Origin: Dehalococcoidia bacterium
Lineage (GTDB): Bacteria; Chloroflexota; Dehalococcoidia; GIF9; AB-539-J10
Direction of reading: 5' to 3'
Assembly: GCA_030610855.1 (NCBI GenBank)
Contig: JAUWQY010000003.1
Span: 1 to 64,000 of the forward strand
Length of the DNA: 64,000 bases
The notes below the pieces were generated by a model. The model saw only the letters and a program-made list of their open reading frames with translations. It had not been told where the DNA came from and did no database searches. Positions 9,254-18,998 of this stretch are shown one piece after another. Position 1 is the stretch's first letter. Each line of letters begins with the position of its first letter. The position numbers were made by a program, and so were the translations under genes.

Positions 9254-10993
9254 CTATACTACTACTAGTTTCTTCACGTCATTAAAGCCCGGTGCAGCAG
9301 TCATACGTCCTCTCAAGTCGTTCTTGGCCGTAGGGTCTACTAACGCTTTTTGCAGTGCGCTGCGTAGAACTATAATTACATCCGGACATTTCGTCTTGAG
9401 TAAATCCTCTATTCCTTTGAAATGCTTGGTTTCAATTTCTCCTTCATATGATATCACCGCACGACATCTCACCTTGGGTCCTGTTTTCTTGGCGAGTGCT
9501 GATACAAATTGCCCGTACATCATTAGTTCGGCAACGATAGACTTGTTTGGCACTAATTTGGAGCCCCATTCCTTAACGCTTTTGCATTCAACCAAAGACA
9601 GGAAGCCATTCGTAACTAATAAGTCCGGATTGGTTCTGGCCATTCTATTCCAGTGGGGGTCGTCCGCGAAATACTCGACCAGTTGACCTTGGTACTTAGC
9701 AACATAGAAATGGTCCTTTTGCAGTTGTTGTAGAAAGACATAAGTGGCTGCTTCATAATCAGATTGGAACTGATATTGTATTGAGTATGTGGGAAGGATG
9801 GCTTTGATATTTAATCTGCTTGAGAGAGCTTGGGAGCTCTCGTTGGCTTCCTCCTTAAATTTGGCGAGCCACGTATTTATCGATGCCCACTCAACATCGT
9901 GAATAATCCTAGAGGGATTTGACTTCATTCCAATGTGTGAGAGGAGATCATCAAGCTGATGCTGTACGAGTTCGTACCGTTCCGGCGGTACGTCGTAAGA
10001 CATGGAGAAATCAAACCAAGAACCATGGTCACAGATCTGCTTGATGGTTAGCCCTGTTACTTCATGAATTAAAGAGCCAATAGTGCCAGTTTCGAATAGG
10101 CCGTTTCTCGCTTCAACCGTGGCCAATTTTTTTATTAATTGCGCTTTGTGGCGTAGCTGGAGATGGTTTATTAATATGACCGCCGCTGCGGCCAGGTCGC
10201 CCCAACCACCTAGGTCAGCCCACCAAATTGGAACGCTGGCACGATAGTAGTCTAGAACAGTTTTGCCACGTGGTGTAACTACAAAAGTCCGGGTTTCCTT
10301 ATTTTCTTTGATAAGGCCTATTTGCTTGCACCAATCCATGAAAGGCATAGTATCCCTGGCGACATTCCTCTTGTGGCTAGGTGTCAGTTTTTCGAAGTAT
10401 GTCTTTGCCCATTTCGCCGAAGCGACTTTCTTCACCGTTTGAGGGAACTTTGTTTGAGGTTCAGTCAAGTCGGCCGATAAATCGGAGAGAATGGCAGCAA
10501 TTTGAAACAGGTTCAATTCTTTGGATTGGTCAAGACTGGCTAGAATAGCCAGACATAACCGAGTTCTAAGATTCGCGTACGTTCCGCCTGCTTCCTGCAG
10601 GTAAGAAGTGTTAGCAATCTTGAAACGGCAGATTCTGTCAACAAGAATCGCTTCTTCTAGTATATCGTTAGGGCACTCCTGGCTGATTTTGTATTTTGAA
10701 AGTGCTCTGCCCCATTCGGTTGGAAAATGAGCAAACTTGGAGCCGGTTCTTTTCCGATAGACTAGACCTAAGTAACGAGCGGTTTCGAGATGGTCTCTTG
10801 CACGACGCCCAATTTGGTCTCTCACCTTAGCGATACTTGCTTTGCTCAGATGTGTTTCGATCAAGTGGTCTGCTATTGCCATGTCATCGACTGCAATGCC
10901 TTTATCAACCAGGTATGCTACACGATTAACCACAGTCCTGATTCTGTGCAGAGTGTGTACCCTTGTGACGCTGGGGGCAGATTTCTCTTCCAT
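9254..10993 (-). CDS. Putative type II restriction endonuclease (PD-(D/E)xK)
   Basis: NPDLLVTNGFLSLVECKSV fits PD...ExK; directly downstream of a DNA methyltransferase. Confidence 0.75.
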   Translation of the reverse strand: MEEKSAPSVTRVHTLHRIRTVVNRVAYLVDKGIAVDDMAIADHLIETHLSKASIAKVRDQIGRRARDHLETARYLGLVYRKRTGSKFAHFPTEWGRALSKYKISQECPNDILEEAILVDRICRFKIANTSYLQEAGGTYANLRTRLCLAILASLDQSKELNLFQIAAILSDLSADLTEPQTKFPQTVKKVASAKWAKTYFEKLTPSHKRNVARDTMPFMDWCKQIGLIKENKETRTFVVTPRGKTVLDYYRASVPIWWADLGGWGDLAAAAVILINHLQLRHKAQLIKKLATVEARNGLFETGTIGSLIHEVTGLTIKQICDHGSWFDFSMSYDVPPERYELVQHQLDDLLSHIGMKSNPSRIIHDVEWASINTWLAKFKEEANESSQALSSRLNIKAILPTYSIQYQFQSDYEAATYVFLQQLQKDHFYVAKYQGQLVEYFADDPHWNRMARTNPDLLVTNGFLSLVECKSVKEWGSKLVPNKSIVAELMMYGQFVSALAKKTGPKVRCRAVISYEGEIETKHFKGIEDLLKTKCPDVIIVLRSALQKALVDPTAKNDLRGRMTAAPGFNDVKKLVVV

Positions 10994-12283
10994 TTATTTG
11001 CTCACAATGACAATACTTTCTTCACTCATCGTATCTCCGGTAGGACCTGTCCATGCGATCATTTTCTTGGGAATATTTCTATAGTGCGTAGTCTCGTGTC
11101 TCATACCTGCCGCCTCAGCTAATTCTGTTGTGACTTTGCCCATGTCTATTAGTATCCTACTCATAGAACGATGACCAATCACTATACAAGCCTTGCTGTT
11201 AGGTCGCAATACTCTTTGCATCTCCTTCAAAGTGACGAAATAATCAGCCATGAAAGGGAGGGCCTCTGCCAGCCTTCTTTCAGAGACTTTATTCGCAGCT
11301 TCCCAAAAGGTGTTTGACGGGATTTTAGTGCTAGTAATGTTCTTTACGCTCATACCACCCAGAGACTTGATTTCGAGGGCTTTCACTTCATCTTGTGTGA
11401 AGCCTAGCCACAGCAGGAAGAGTTTACTCCAACGAATGTAAGGGATCGTGTTTCGCTCCTCCCCGTATGGAGGAGATGTGACAATCAGGTCGATTTCGCT
11501 GTCGCCAATTGGAAGCGACCGGGCGTCACCGTTCTTTACTTCAACCTTAGCTCGCTTCTTTTTTGTGTACGCTGTCAGTCTTTTTTCAATATCACCTATG
11601 TTACCCCAAAATATTGTGAAGGCATCAGGATTGTGGTCTTGTAGTTTGTATTCAGTCATTACTCTAATATACCTACTGGATTTCCAGTCAACATTCGATG
11701 ATTTCATGACGGCGTGCGCGAAAGCTATCTTGAAAATACCCTTCAACTCTTCATCGGTAACAGTCTCGACTGCTTTTCGAAGGTGAGATAGTTGAGCGAT
11801 GACGCCCGGTTTGAACCAGTGATTTAAGTTAGTGAACGCCGGAACGTACTCTTCCAATGCATTCCCATCGAAGGTCTGAAGAGAGCTTCGTAAATCTGCT
11901 TTGATGGCGTCAAAGGACGTTACATCAATAACGGCAGTCTTCGCCTTAGCCAGAAGTACCGCAAATGGATTTATATCTACGCCTATGCTGGGAATTCCTT
12001 GAAGAGATGACTCGACTAGGACGGTTCCGCTGCCGCAAAAGACATCACATATCTTGCCGGATTCGCTATCGGTCCAGTACATTGCTATGAGCCTGTGGAC
12101 TATTTGCGGTATTAATCTAGCTGGATATGGGAACAGCCCATGCGTCAAGTACTGAGTATCGGCGGTCGCAAATTCCCAGCCTACTTCGGAGTCTGGTCTT
12201 AGCAGAGCAAAACCCGGGAGCATTTGGTTGGTGCGCTCGTATTGCAAATTCTTACCTCCACCAACGACTTGGGGCGCAGACAA
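10994..12283 (-). CDS. DNA methyltransferase (amino-MTase, RM-associated)
   Basis: Motif I DVFCGSGTVLVES, GVDINPFAV, catalytic VTSPPYGEERN; stop abuts the start of the endonuclease gene. Confidence 0.9.
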   Translation of the reverse strand: MSAPQVVGGGKNLQYERTNQMLPGFALLRPDSEVGWEFATADTQYLTHGLFPYPARLIPQIVHRLIAMYWTDSESGKICDVFCGSGTVLVESSLQGIPSIGVDINPFAVLLAKAKTAVIDVTSFDAIKADLRSSLQTFDGNALEEYVPAFTNLNHWFKPGVIAQLSHLRKAVETVTDEELKGIFKIAFAHAVMKSSNVDWKSSRYIRVMTEYKLQDHNPDAFTIFWGNIGDIEKRLTAYTKKKRAKVEVKNGDARSLPIGDSEIDLIVTSPPYGEERNTIPYIRWSKLFLLWLGFTQDEVKALEIKSLGGMSVKNITSTKIPSNTFWEAANKVSERRLAEALPFMADYFVTLKEMQRVLRPNSKACIVIGHRSMSRILIDMGKVTTELAEAAGMRHETTHYRNIPKKMIAWTGPTGDTMSEESIVIVSK

Positions 12284-12653
12284 CGCCTATTGTGCGACGG
12301 GCACGCTAGTCCTATGGTAACTTGCCATAATCAAAAAGGAGTCTCTATGGTTATAGTTATGGTAATTATACATCCGATGTAAGTCATCAACAACAAATAG
12401 TCCCATTGAAGCGCGTGCTCATACAACAACATAATGGTCCGTATGATGTGCTGAATTACCACTGCACAAAACTGACTTTTGTGTAATTCACCGAATTGCC
12501 CGATAATTCAGTTTGTTGCCCCAGGGTTCGTGGATTTGTGAATAAACCAGTGAATTGGTCAATCGCAAAACTCGTGTGCTAATATCATTCTACCTGGGTC
12601 ATGAAACCAGCAACAGGAGAGAAAGATGGCATGGATTGGAGGATATTAGATTG

Positions 12654-13454
12654 ATGGAGGAGTATTTGAAAGCTAACCGGGAGTTATGGGACGAATTGAC
12701 GCCGATTCACGCCCGCTCAGAATTCTATGATGTAGAGGGATTCATGAGCGGCAGATGTGCACTGTCATCAATTGAGCTTGAAGAAGTTGGTGACGTGTCT
12801 GGCAAATCATTACTTCATCTGCAGTGCCACTTTGGGATGGGCACTCTTTCCTGGGCCAGACTGGGCGCAAAAGCTGTCGGGGTCGACTTCTCAGACAAAG
12901 CCATTGCCCTGGCCCGCTCATTGAGTCGGGAAACGGGAATAAGAGCCGAGTTCGTCTGCTCTGATGTATATGAACTACGTGATGTCCTGGATGAGAAATT
13001 CGATATTGTTTTCACTTCCGCCGGTGTCCTGTGCTGGCTTCCCGATCTGAAATGTTGGGCGGAGATAGTAAGTCATTTCCTTAGACCGGGTGGCTTCTTC
13101 TATATCTTTGATAGCCATCCCTTCGGTTTTATCTTCAATGATTCAGCTGGTGTCACCGAATTGGAGATTACACAGTCATACTTCTCGGGGCCGGAACCTA
13201 AGCACTGGGAGCCGGAAGGTGATTATGCCGACCCCAATGCTGAGGTTACTCACGGATCTTACGAATGGACTCACAGTCTGGGCAGCATTGTCAACGCACT
13301 GACTGAAGCCGGGCTCAGGATTGATTTTCTCCATGAGTTCCCGGTGCTGTTCTTCTGCGGCTATCCTTTTATGGAACAGGATAAAGATGGGTGGTGGCGG
13401 TTGAGAGGCGACAAGGTGCCCCTTACCTTTTCCGTCAAAGCTTCCAGATTGTAA
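12654..13454 (+). CDS. Class I SAM-dependent methyltransferase
   Basis: LLHLQCHFGMGTLSWARLGAKAVGVDFSDKAI; start chosen at MEEYLKANRELWDEL. Confidence 0.8.
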   Translation: MEEYLKANRELWDELTPIHARSEFYDVEGFMSGRCALSSIELEEVGDVSGKSLLHLQCHFGMGTLSWARLGAKAVGVDFSDKAIALARSLSRETGIRAEFVCSDVYELRDVLDEKFDIVFTSAGVLCWLPDLKCWAEIVSHFLRPGGFFYIFDSHPFGFIFNDSAGVTELEITQSYFSGPEPKHWEPEGDYADPNAEVTHGSYEWTHSLGSIVNALTEAGLRIDFLHEFPVLFFCGYPFMEQDKDGWWRLRGDKVPLTFSVKASRL

Positions 13455-13577
13455 GAGACCTACCTGCGTAGGGCATTGCCAAAAGGGGTCATCGTTAAGC
13501 CAGCCTTATTGCACCTTTTAGCGTTTTGTGACTCATTTAGTCTTCAAATATGGGGACATCACATGAAAAGTCGTCCG

Positions 13578-13605
13578 TTGACAATAGCCTCAATAATGAT
13601 ATAAT
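13578..13605 (+). promoter_or_regulatory. Sigma-70-like promoter TTGACA-N16-TATAAT
   Basis: Exact -35 and -10 hexamers upstream of the surface-protein gene. Confidence 0.7.
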
Positions 13606-13731
13606 AGCAGAGGGATATTGTGGAGTTGATGGTCGGATGTTGGCGTTAGGTGACTGTTCTAATCTCTCTCAAGCTCATTTCATATTACACTTTTGGAAGA
13701 ACCGAACTACCATAGAATGAGGAGGAAAGAT

Positions 13732-16700
13732 ATGGGAAATCGCGCGACCCACGGAATTGTTGCAGCTATTATTACTTTGAGCATACTTGTATCGATGATT
13801 GCGGTGCCATCGGGTATCGCACAAGCCGCCAGTCCCAATATATCATACGGTGACCGTGTGGCTGTTACCTGGTACGGGGATGGAGTTGCAGTCCGAGACT
13901 GCGCATCAACATCTTGTGACCCACCGGTCTGGGAGATGCCTGCAGGTTTCGAGGGTGAGGTAAAAGGTGGCCCGCAGTACAACGGAGGTTATAAATGGTG
14001 GTATATAGAATGGGTTAATAACAAGGTAGGGTGGACAGCCGAAGCCTCGTTAGGCGGTATTGCCTACCTTCAGCCTTTGCCCGGAGGTGGTAAATATCCG
14101 AATGTAACAAACAATGGTCTAAGTTATCGCGTACGTGTTTACGATGATATTGGCACAACCGGTCTTTGTGTTCGAACGGGGGCTGGTCTGGGGTACTACT
14201 GCGATCCTGCGAAGAAGAAGTATCCTGGTAGCAAAGGATGGACGACAGCCGGACCAGTCGTTTCACAATCGGAGGAGTTGGTTTGGTGGTACATCGAGTG
14301 GGACAACAGCGATAAGGGCTGGAGTGCCGACTCACGTGCTTATATAGAAGCAGGGGTGTACCTTGTGAAGGAAGGTTCAACTCCTCTTCCTTCCGCTGGA
14401 GATGTTTCCGTCACAACCTATTCAGCAACTAGTATCGGTCAGACTCAAGCTACTCTGCGCGGCGCGATCACCGACTTCAACAACAACTCCGCAGGCTATA
14501 TCAGATTTGGATATAGACCTAGTGGCGGTTCATGGTCCTATACTTCGTGGGTGTACCGAACTACCACTACTGCTTACTCGCAAACAGTCTACGGTCTTAG
14601 CCCTAACACCAATTACGAGTTCTACGCTCAGGCATACGGAGCCGAGGACACCACGATAGATACAGGTGATACCCTCACCTTCCATACGGCCTCAACTCCT
14701 AGCGAATTACTCCCACCGACCAATCCTCGCCCTGGCGAAACTACTAGTCCTGGGCCGGTTCTCGATAGCAGTACGGTCACCTTGCAGTGGGATGCCTCTG
14801 TCGGAGCTACTCGTTACGCGCTTGGGGTGGTTAACTGCAATACGGGCATATTGGAGGTTGACACATGGGTCGACGGTATCTCTTATCCTGTTACCCTCCA
14901 ACCAAATACACCCTACCGATGGAACGTGGCAGCCTGGAATGATGCCGGTTATTCCTCGTTCACTGCTCTCCGGTATTTTCAGACACCGTCGGGCGGAGTC
15001 GATCTAGTTCAACTGATACAAGAGCTAACAATTGACAGTATTAGCGTAATCGTTGATGAACAGTCTTTTCGCATTCTCACTTTAGAGCATAAAATTGACG
15101 TAAGTACTAAGGAAGTTATACCAGGTTCCGGATTGACCAAAGTGTACGTGGATGCAAATGGGGAACTTGTATCTAATGTAGAAATCGCTAGAAAAATTGG
15201 GCAAATAGATCTTGCCCGCGAGGAAAGTCCAAGTCTCATGGAAACCCTGGAAACACTAGAAGCCCTGAAGCTACACAAAGCAAACCTAGAAAGCCTCGAC
15301 AATCGACTAAACAATGCCTTTACAACGATTAAGGTTGTGAAAAGTGTGGACGACGCATTGAATGCAGCCCTGCAGATCATTGATATACAAATGGAGATAG
15401 TATCGGTGCAGATAGATGTTTTTGTACTAACAGGGGAAAGTTCGGAGGCGATCAGTATCTTGGGTGATGTGAAACTCGAACTAGCGTCATATCGAGAAAC
15501 CATAATTGGCCTGGATAAAGCTACACTTACAGTAAAAGCAGTTCAAGCTTTTGTGCCGAAGGCCATTGCGTTTATATTCCGTCTCGTCTTCCACCCAATG
15601 GAGAATGTTAAGAACGATTTGAGTAATGAACTGAACAGTGCCATTGATTCCTATAAGGAAGCTCGAGATGTATTGGCGATGAGCGAAGGAGAGATAGCAA
15701 CTTATGCAGATGCTCATTCGTTTCGTCACGGCTACTTGTATGGGAAGCCCCATGCAGATAATGCGTTGTTCCTCGCTCGTATGATTTTTGGAAACTATGA
15801 TAAGGCACTGATCGGACTCGGAGTGGATTTGCTCTTATCGGCGGTAACTGGGGGAGCGTGGGCGTTGAAGGAAATAACTGTCCCTGTACAGGAAGCAGCT
15901 AATGACTTGAAGTGGACAATGAACATTTGTTACGAGGCAGTGCTGGGACGGGGACTCGCCGCATGCAAATTGGCATACGAGCTATCCGCTAGTGCTCTGT
16001 ATACTATGAGGTTAGGTGGTAACGGGGCCCAAACTAATGATCTTATAAAAAAGGCATCCGCATGTGAAACAGAGGCGCGCAATTCGGCACAAACGGTATA
16101 TGACGCTGTAGTGGATTACTTCGGGCCAATCAACACAATCCTTGATTTTTGGGATTGGCTGGTTTCTGGCATCGAGGAATTCTGGAGTTATGTGATACAC
16201 AGTCCTGGAGAACTGCAGATCTATAATGATGAGGGTCTAGTAACTGGTCTAGTGAATGGGGAGGTCAGGCAGGAGATTCCAAATGCCTTGTACGATGCTG
16301 TGAGCAACGGTATTGTACTTTTCTCTCATTCTGAACCCGATTCATATCGATGCTGTGTAGTAGGAACCGCAGAAGGCAGGTATGGGTTGGGGATTGAATG
16401 GGATGATCTAGGAGAGGTGTCGGGTTTCGCAGTAGTTGACGTCGAAACATGGCCAACTGCGGTGCACAATTATACCATTGACTGGGATACACTAGCTAAA
16501 GGTGAGTCTGGGATTACGATTGAGAAGGATTACGACGGCGATGGGGAAGTGGATGAGATCATTATCACGGGCATTCCGGAAACACCAACCTACCCTTCAC
16601 CGCTACCAAATTCTGCAAATGTCCCTCCAGACAAAGTATTGAGCTGGACCGGGGACGACTCTGACTCTGTTACTTACAACATCTACTTGGGCAACAATGC

Positions 16701-17208
16701 TACTAGTTTACAGTTGGTCTCCGAGAGGCAGGTAGAAAAGGCTTATGTTCCTATGTTGGAGCCCAATACTACATATTACTGGCGTGTGGCAGCAATCAAT
16801 GAACATAACATATGTAGCACAGGCTCGGTCTGGGTGTTTGCTACAGGTGAATCAGGACTTCCTTTTCCATGTTTCATCGCCACGGCAGCCTATGGGACAC
16901 CCATGGAAGAGGAGGTACAGGTTCTCCGCGAGTTTAGGGACACGTACCTAGCGGTCAATCCAATAGGACGGGCTCTAACAGACATTTACTACAGGGTTAG
17001 CCCGCCAATGGCCAAGTTCATTATTGAGCATCCCAGCCTGAAACCGATAGTGCGAACCGGCCTGCTGCCCGCTGTGGCTATGAGCACTGTGATTGTGAAT
17101 ACTACCGTGGCTGAGAAGATTGCCATATTGGGATTGTTTACATTGGCCGCAGTGGCGGTGGCTATATTGGTAACAAGACGACGACATAGAGGCTCGCAGT
17201 GTAGCTGA
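13732..17208 (+). CDS. Large secreted protein with SH3-like and fibronectin-III-like repeats and CFI-box C-terminal domain
   Basis: Signal peptide after MGNRATHG; two SH3-like repeats; FNIII-like stretches; CFIATAAYGTPMEEEVQVLREFRD and C-terminal TM followed by RRRHR. Confidence 0.75.
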   Translation: MGNRATHGIVAAIITLSILVSMIAVPSGIAQAASPNISYGDRVAVTWYGDGVAVRDCASTSCDPPVWEMPAGFEGEVKGGPQYNGGYKWWYIEWVNNKVGWTAEASLGGIAYLQPLPGGGKYPNVTNNGLSYRVRVYDDIGTTGLCVRTGAGLGYYCDPAKKKYPGSKGWTTAGPVVSQSEELVWWYIEWDNSDKGWSADSRAYIEAGVYLVKEGSTPLPSAGDVSVTTYSATSIGQTQATLRGAITDFNNNSAGYIRFGYRPSGGSWSYTSWVYRTTTTAYSQTVYGLSPNTNYEFYAQAYGAEDTTIDTGDTLTFHTASTPSELLPPTNPRPGETTSPGPVLDSSTVTLQWDASVGATRYALGVVNCNTGILEVDTWVDGISYPVTLQPNTPYRWNVAAWNDAGYSSFTALRYFQTPSGGVDLVQLIQELTIDSISVIVDEQSFRILTLEHKIDVSTKEVIPGSGLTKVYVDANGELVSNVEIARKIGQIDLAREESPSLMETLETLEALKLHKANLESLDNRLNNAFTTIKVVKSVDDALNAALQIIDIQMEIVSVQIDVFVLTGESSEAISILGDVKLELASYRETIIGLDKATLTVKAVQAFVPKAIAFIFRLVFHPMENVKNDLSNELNSAIDSYKEARDVLAMSEGEIATYADAHSFRHGYLYGKPHADNALFLARMIFGNYDKALIGLGVDLLLSAVTGGAWALKEITVPVQEAANDLKWTMNICYEAVLGRGLAACKLAYELSASALYTMRLGGNGAQTNDLIKKASACETEARNSAQTVYDAVVDYFGPINTILDFWDWLVSGIEEFWSYVIHSPGELQIYNDEGLVTGLVNGEVRQEIPNALYDAVSNGIVLFSHSEPDSYRCCVVGTAEGRYGLGIEWDDLGEVSGFAVVDVETWPTAVHNYTIDWDTLAKGESGITIEKDYDGDGEVDEIIITGIPETPTYPSPLPNSANVPPDKVLSWTGDDSDSVTYNIYLGNNATSLQLVSERQVEKAYVPMLEPNTTYYWRVAAINEHNICSTGSVWVFATGESGLPFPCFIATAAYGTPMEEEVQVLREFRDTYLAVNPIGRALTDIYYRVSPPMAKFIIEHPSLKPIVRTGLLPAVAMSTVIVNTTVAEKIAILGLFTLAAVAVAILVTRRRHRGSQCS

Positions 17209-17249
17209 TTATTGATTGGTGACTAGCCACCTGTTAAAGGAGGTACAGC

Positions 17250-18737
17250 ATGAAGCCAATGCTTAAATTGAGGAAGCGTCGGTATTTGGCACCAGTTAGT
17301 ATCTTTCTTATTGTCACAGCCTTAGTTGCCGGGTTTGCAGGATGTGGAGACCGTGGTATCGTCGAGTATACACTGACTATCGCCAGTACTTCTGGAGGGT
17401 CAGTGACTTTACCTGGAGAAGGGATTTTTGTCTGTGATGAGGGAACAATAGCCAGTCTGGTGGCCGAGGCTGAGGCAGGCTACCACTTCGTCAATTGGAC
17501 TGGGGATGTGGACACCATCGCCAATGTCAACTCCGCGGCAACCACAATCATCATAAATGACAACTGTTCTATCACGGCTAATTTCGCGGGCTCAGCATCG
17601 GTTCAATATGACCTCACGGTTACCAGTACTTCTGGAGGATCCGTAGTCTTCCCTGGGGAAGGGACTTTCCCCTGTGACGAGGGAGAGGTGGTCCCTTTGT
17701 TTGCTGAGGCCGCGGAAGGCTTCTACTTTGTCAACTGGACTGGCGATGTGAGTGCCATTACCGATATCAATTCCGCCACAACCACGATCACCATGTATGA
17801 AGACTATTCCATCATGGCCAATTTTGCGGGGGCACCGTTGGTTCAGTATGAACTCACCATCTCCAGTACCTCCGGTGGGTCGGTTGTTGCACCTGGAGAA
17901 GGAACCTATATCCGCGACGAGGGAACAGCGGTCAGTCTATTGGCGGAGGCCGAGGAAGACTACCGCTTTGTGAGTTGGACGGGCGATGTGGCTACCGTTG
18001 GCGACGTCAATACAGCTTCAACAAGCATCACTATGAACGACCATTACTCGATAAGTGCGAACTTTGAGGAAGATGAAGTACACTTCCCCGATCCCAACCT
18101 TGAGGCAGTGATCAGGAATGCGATCAGCAAGCCCACAGATCCCATCTATCCCTCAGACCTTGAGGGGCTCGCTTCGCTCGATGCTCAAGGTAGGGATATA
18201 GTTGACCTCAACGGACTCGAGCACTGCATCAATCTGGTATGGGTGGCCTTATCGAACAATCAAATAACCGACCTATCGCCACTTGCCAACCTTCCCCACG
18301 TGTATTTTCTTGCGCTTACGCAGAACCAGATAAGCAATATGGCACCACTGACCAACCTAATCAGCCTAACAACATTGTGGATTGGTTGGAATCTGATATC
18401 GGTCATCCCACCCCTAGACGACCTCACCAACCTGACAGATCTGCACCTTTACGGGAACCAGATCGACGATATCTTGCCCCTGGCGAGCCTCACCAAGCTA
18501 GAAGACCTCGCGCTTGACTATAACCAGATAAGCAATATCTTACCCCTGGCGAGCCTCACCGGCCTAGAACACCTCTCGCTTGACTCTAACCAAATAAGCG
18601 ATATCTCGCCGCTGGTGGATAACACCGGACTGGGAGAAGGAGATTACCTTTTTTTGCAGTCGAATCCTTTGACTTCAGATTCCATCAACGTTTACATACC
18701 GGAACTTGAGGCGAGAGGCGTGACTGTCTATTACTAG
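17250..18737 (+). CDS. Lipoprotein with three InlB/Listeria-Bacteroides-type repeats and leucine-rich repeats
   Basis: Lipobox LVAGFAGC; three copies of YxLTIxSTSGGSVxxPGEG...NWTGDV...ITANF; LRR LTNLTDLHLYGNQIDDILPLASL. Confidence 0.8.
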   Translation: MKPMLKLRKRRYLAPVSIFLIVTALVAGFAGCGDRGIVEYTLTIASTSGGSVTLPGEGIFVCDEGTIASLVAEAEAGYHFVNWTGDVDTIANVNSAATTIIINDNCSITANFAGSASVQYDLTVTSTSGGSVVFPGEGTFPCDEGEVVPLFAEAAEGFYFVNWTGDVSAITDINSATTTITMYEDYSIMANFAGAPLVQYELTISSTSGGSVVAPGEGTYIRDEGTAVSLLAEAEEDYRFVSWTGDVATVGDVNTASTSITMNDHYSISANFEEDEVHFPDPNLEAVIRNAISKPTDPIYPSDLEGLASLDAQGRDIVDLNGLEHCINLVWVALSNNQITDLSPLANLPHVYFLALTQNQISNMAPLTNLISLTTLWIGWNLISVIPPLDDLTNLTDLHLYGNQIDDILPLASLTKLEDLALDYNQISNILPLASLTGLEHLSLDSNQISDISPLVDNTGLGEGDYLFLQSNPLTSDSINVYIPELEARGVTVYY

Positions 18738-18949
18738 GATCGGGGCGTTACGAGCCGGGCCGGCGAGTGCGTAGCCGGACGGCACGGAGAACGTAACCTG
18801 CCTGATGGAAAATACCGCACGACGATGCTGTGCCTGAGAAGGGAGTGGGATCTCTCAGGGGGGGCGGTTATTTCCGGGATAATTCCCTGCAGCAAAATAG
18901 CGTTTTGTGACTTCTTAACCCTATGGTATGCCTTGGACACCGCACCATA

Positions 18950-18977
18950 TTGATAATTCCTCCACCACTGATATAAT
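18950..18977 (+). promoter_or_regulatory. Sigma-70-like promoter TTGATA-N16-TATAAT
   Basis: Hexamers with 16-bp spacer just upstream of the RCC1 lipoprotein gene. Confidence 0.65.
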
Positions 18978-18998
18978 CATTCTACAAGGCTCACACAG

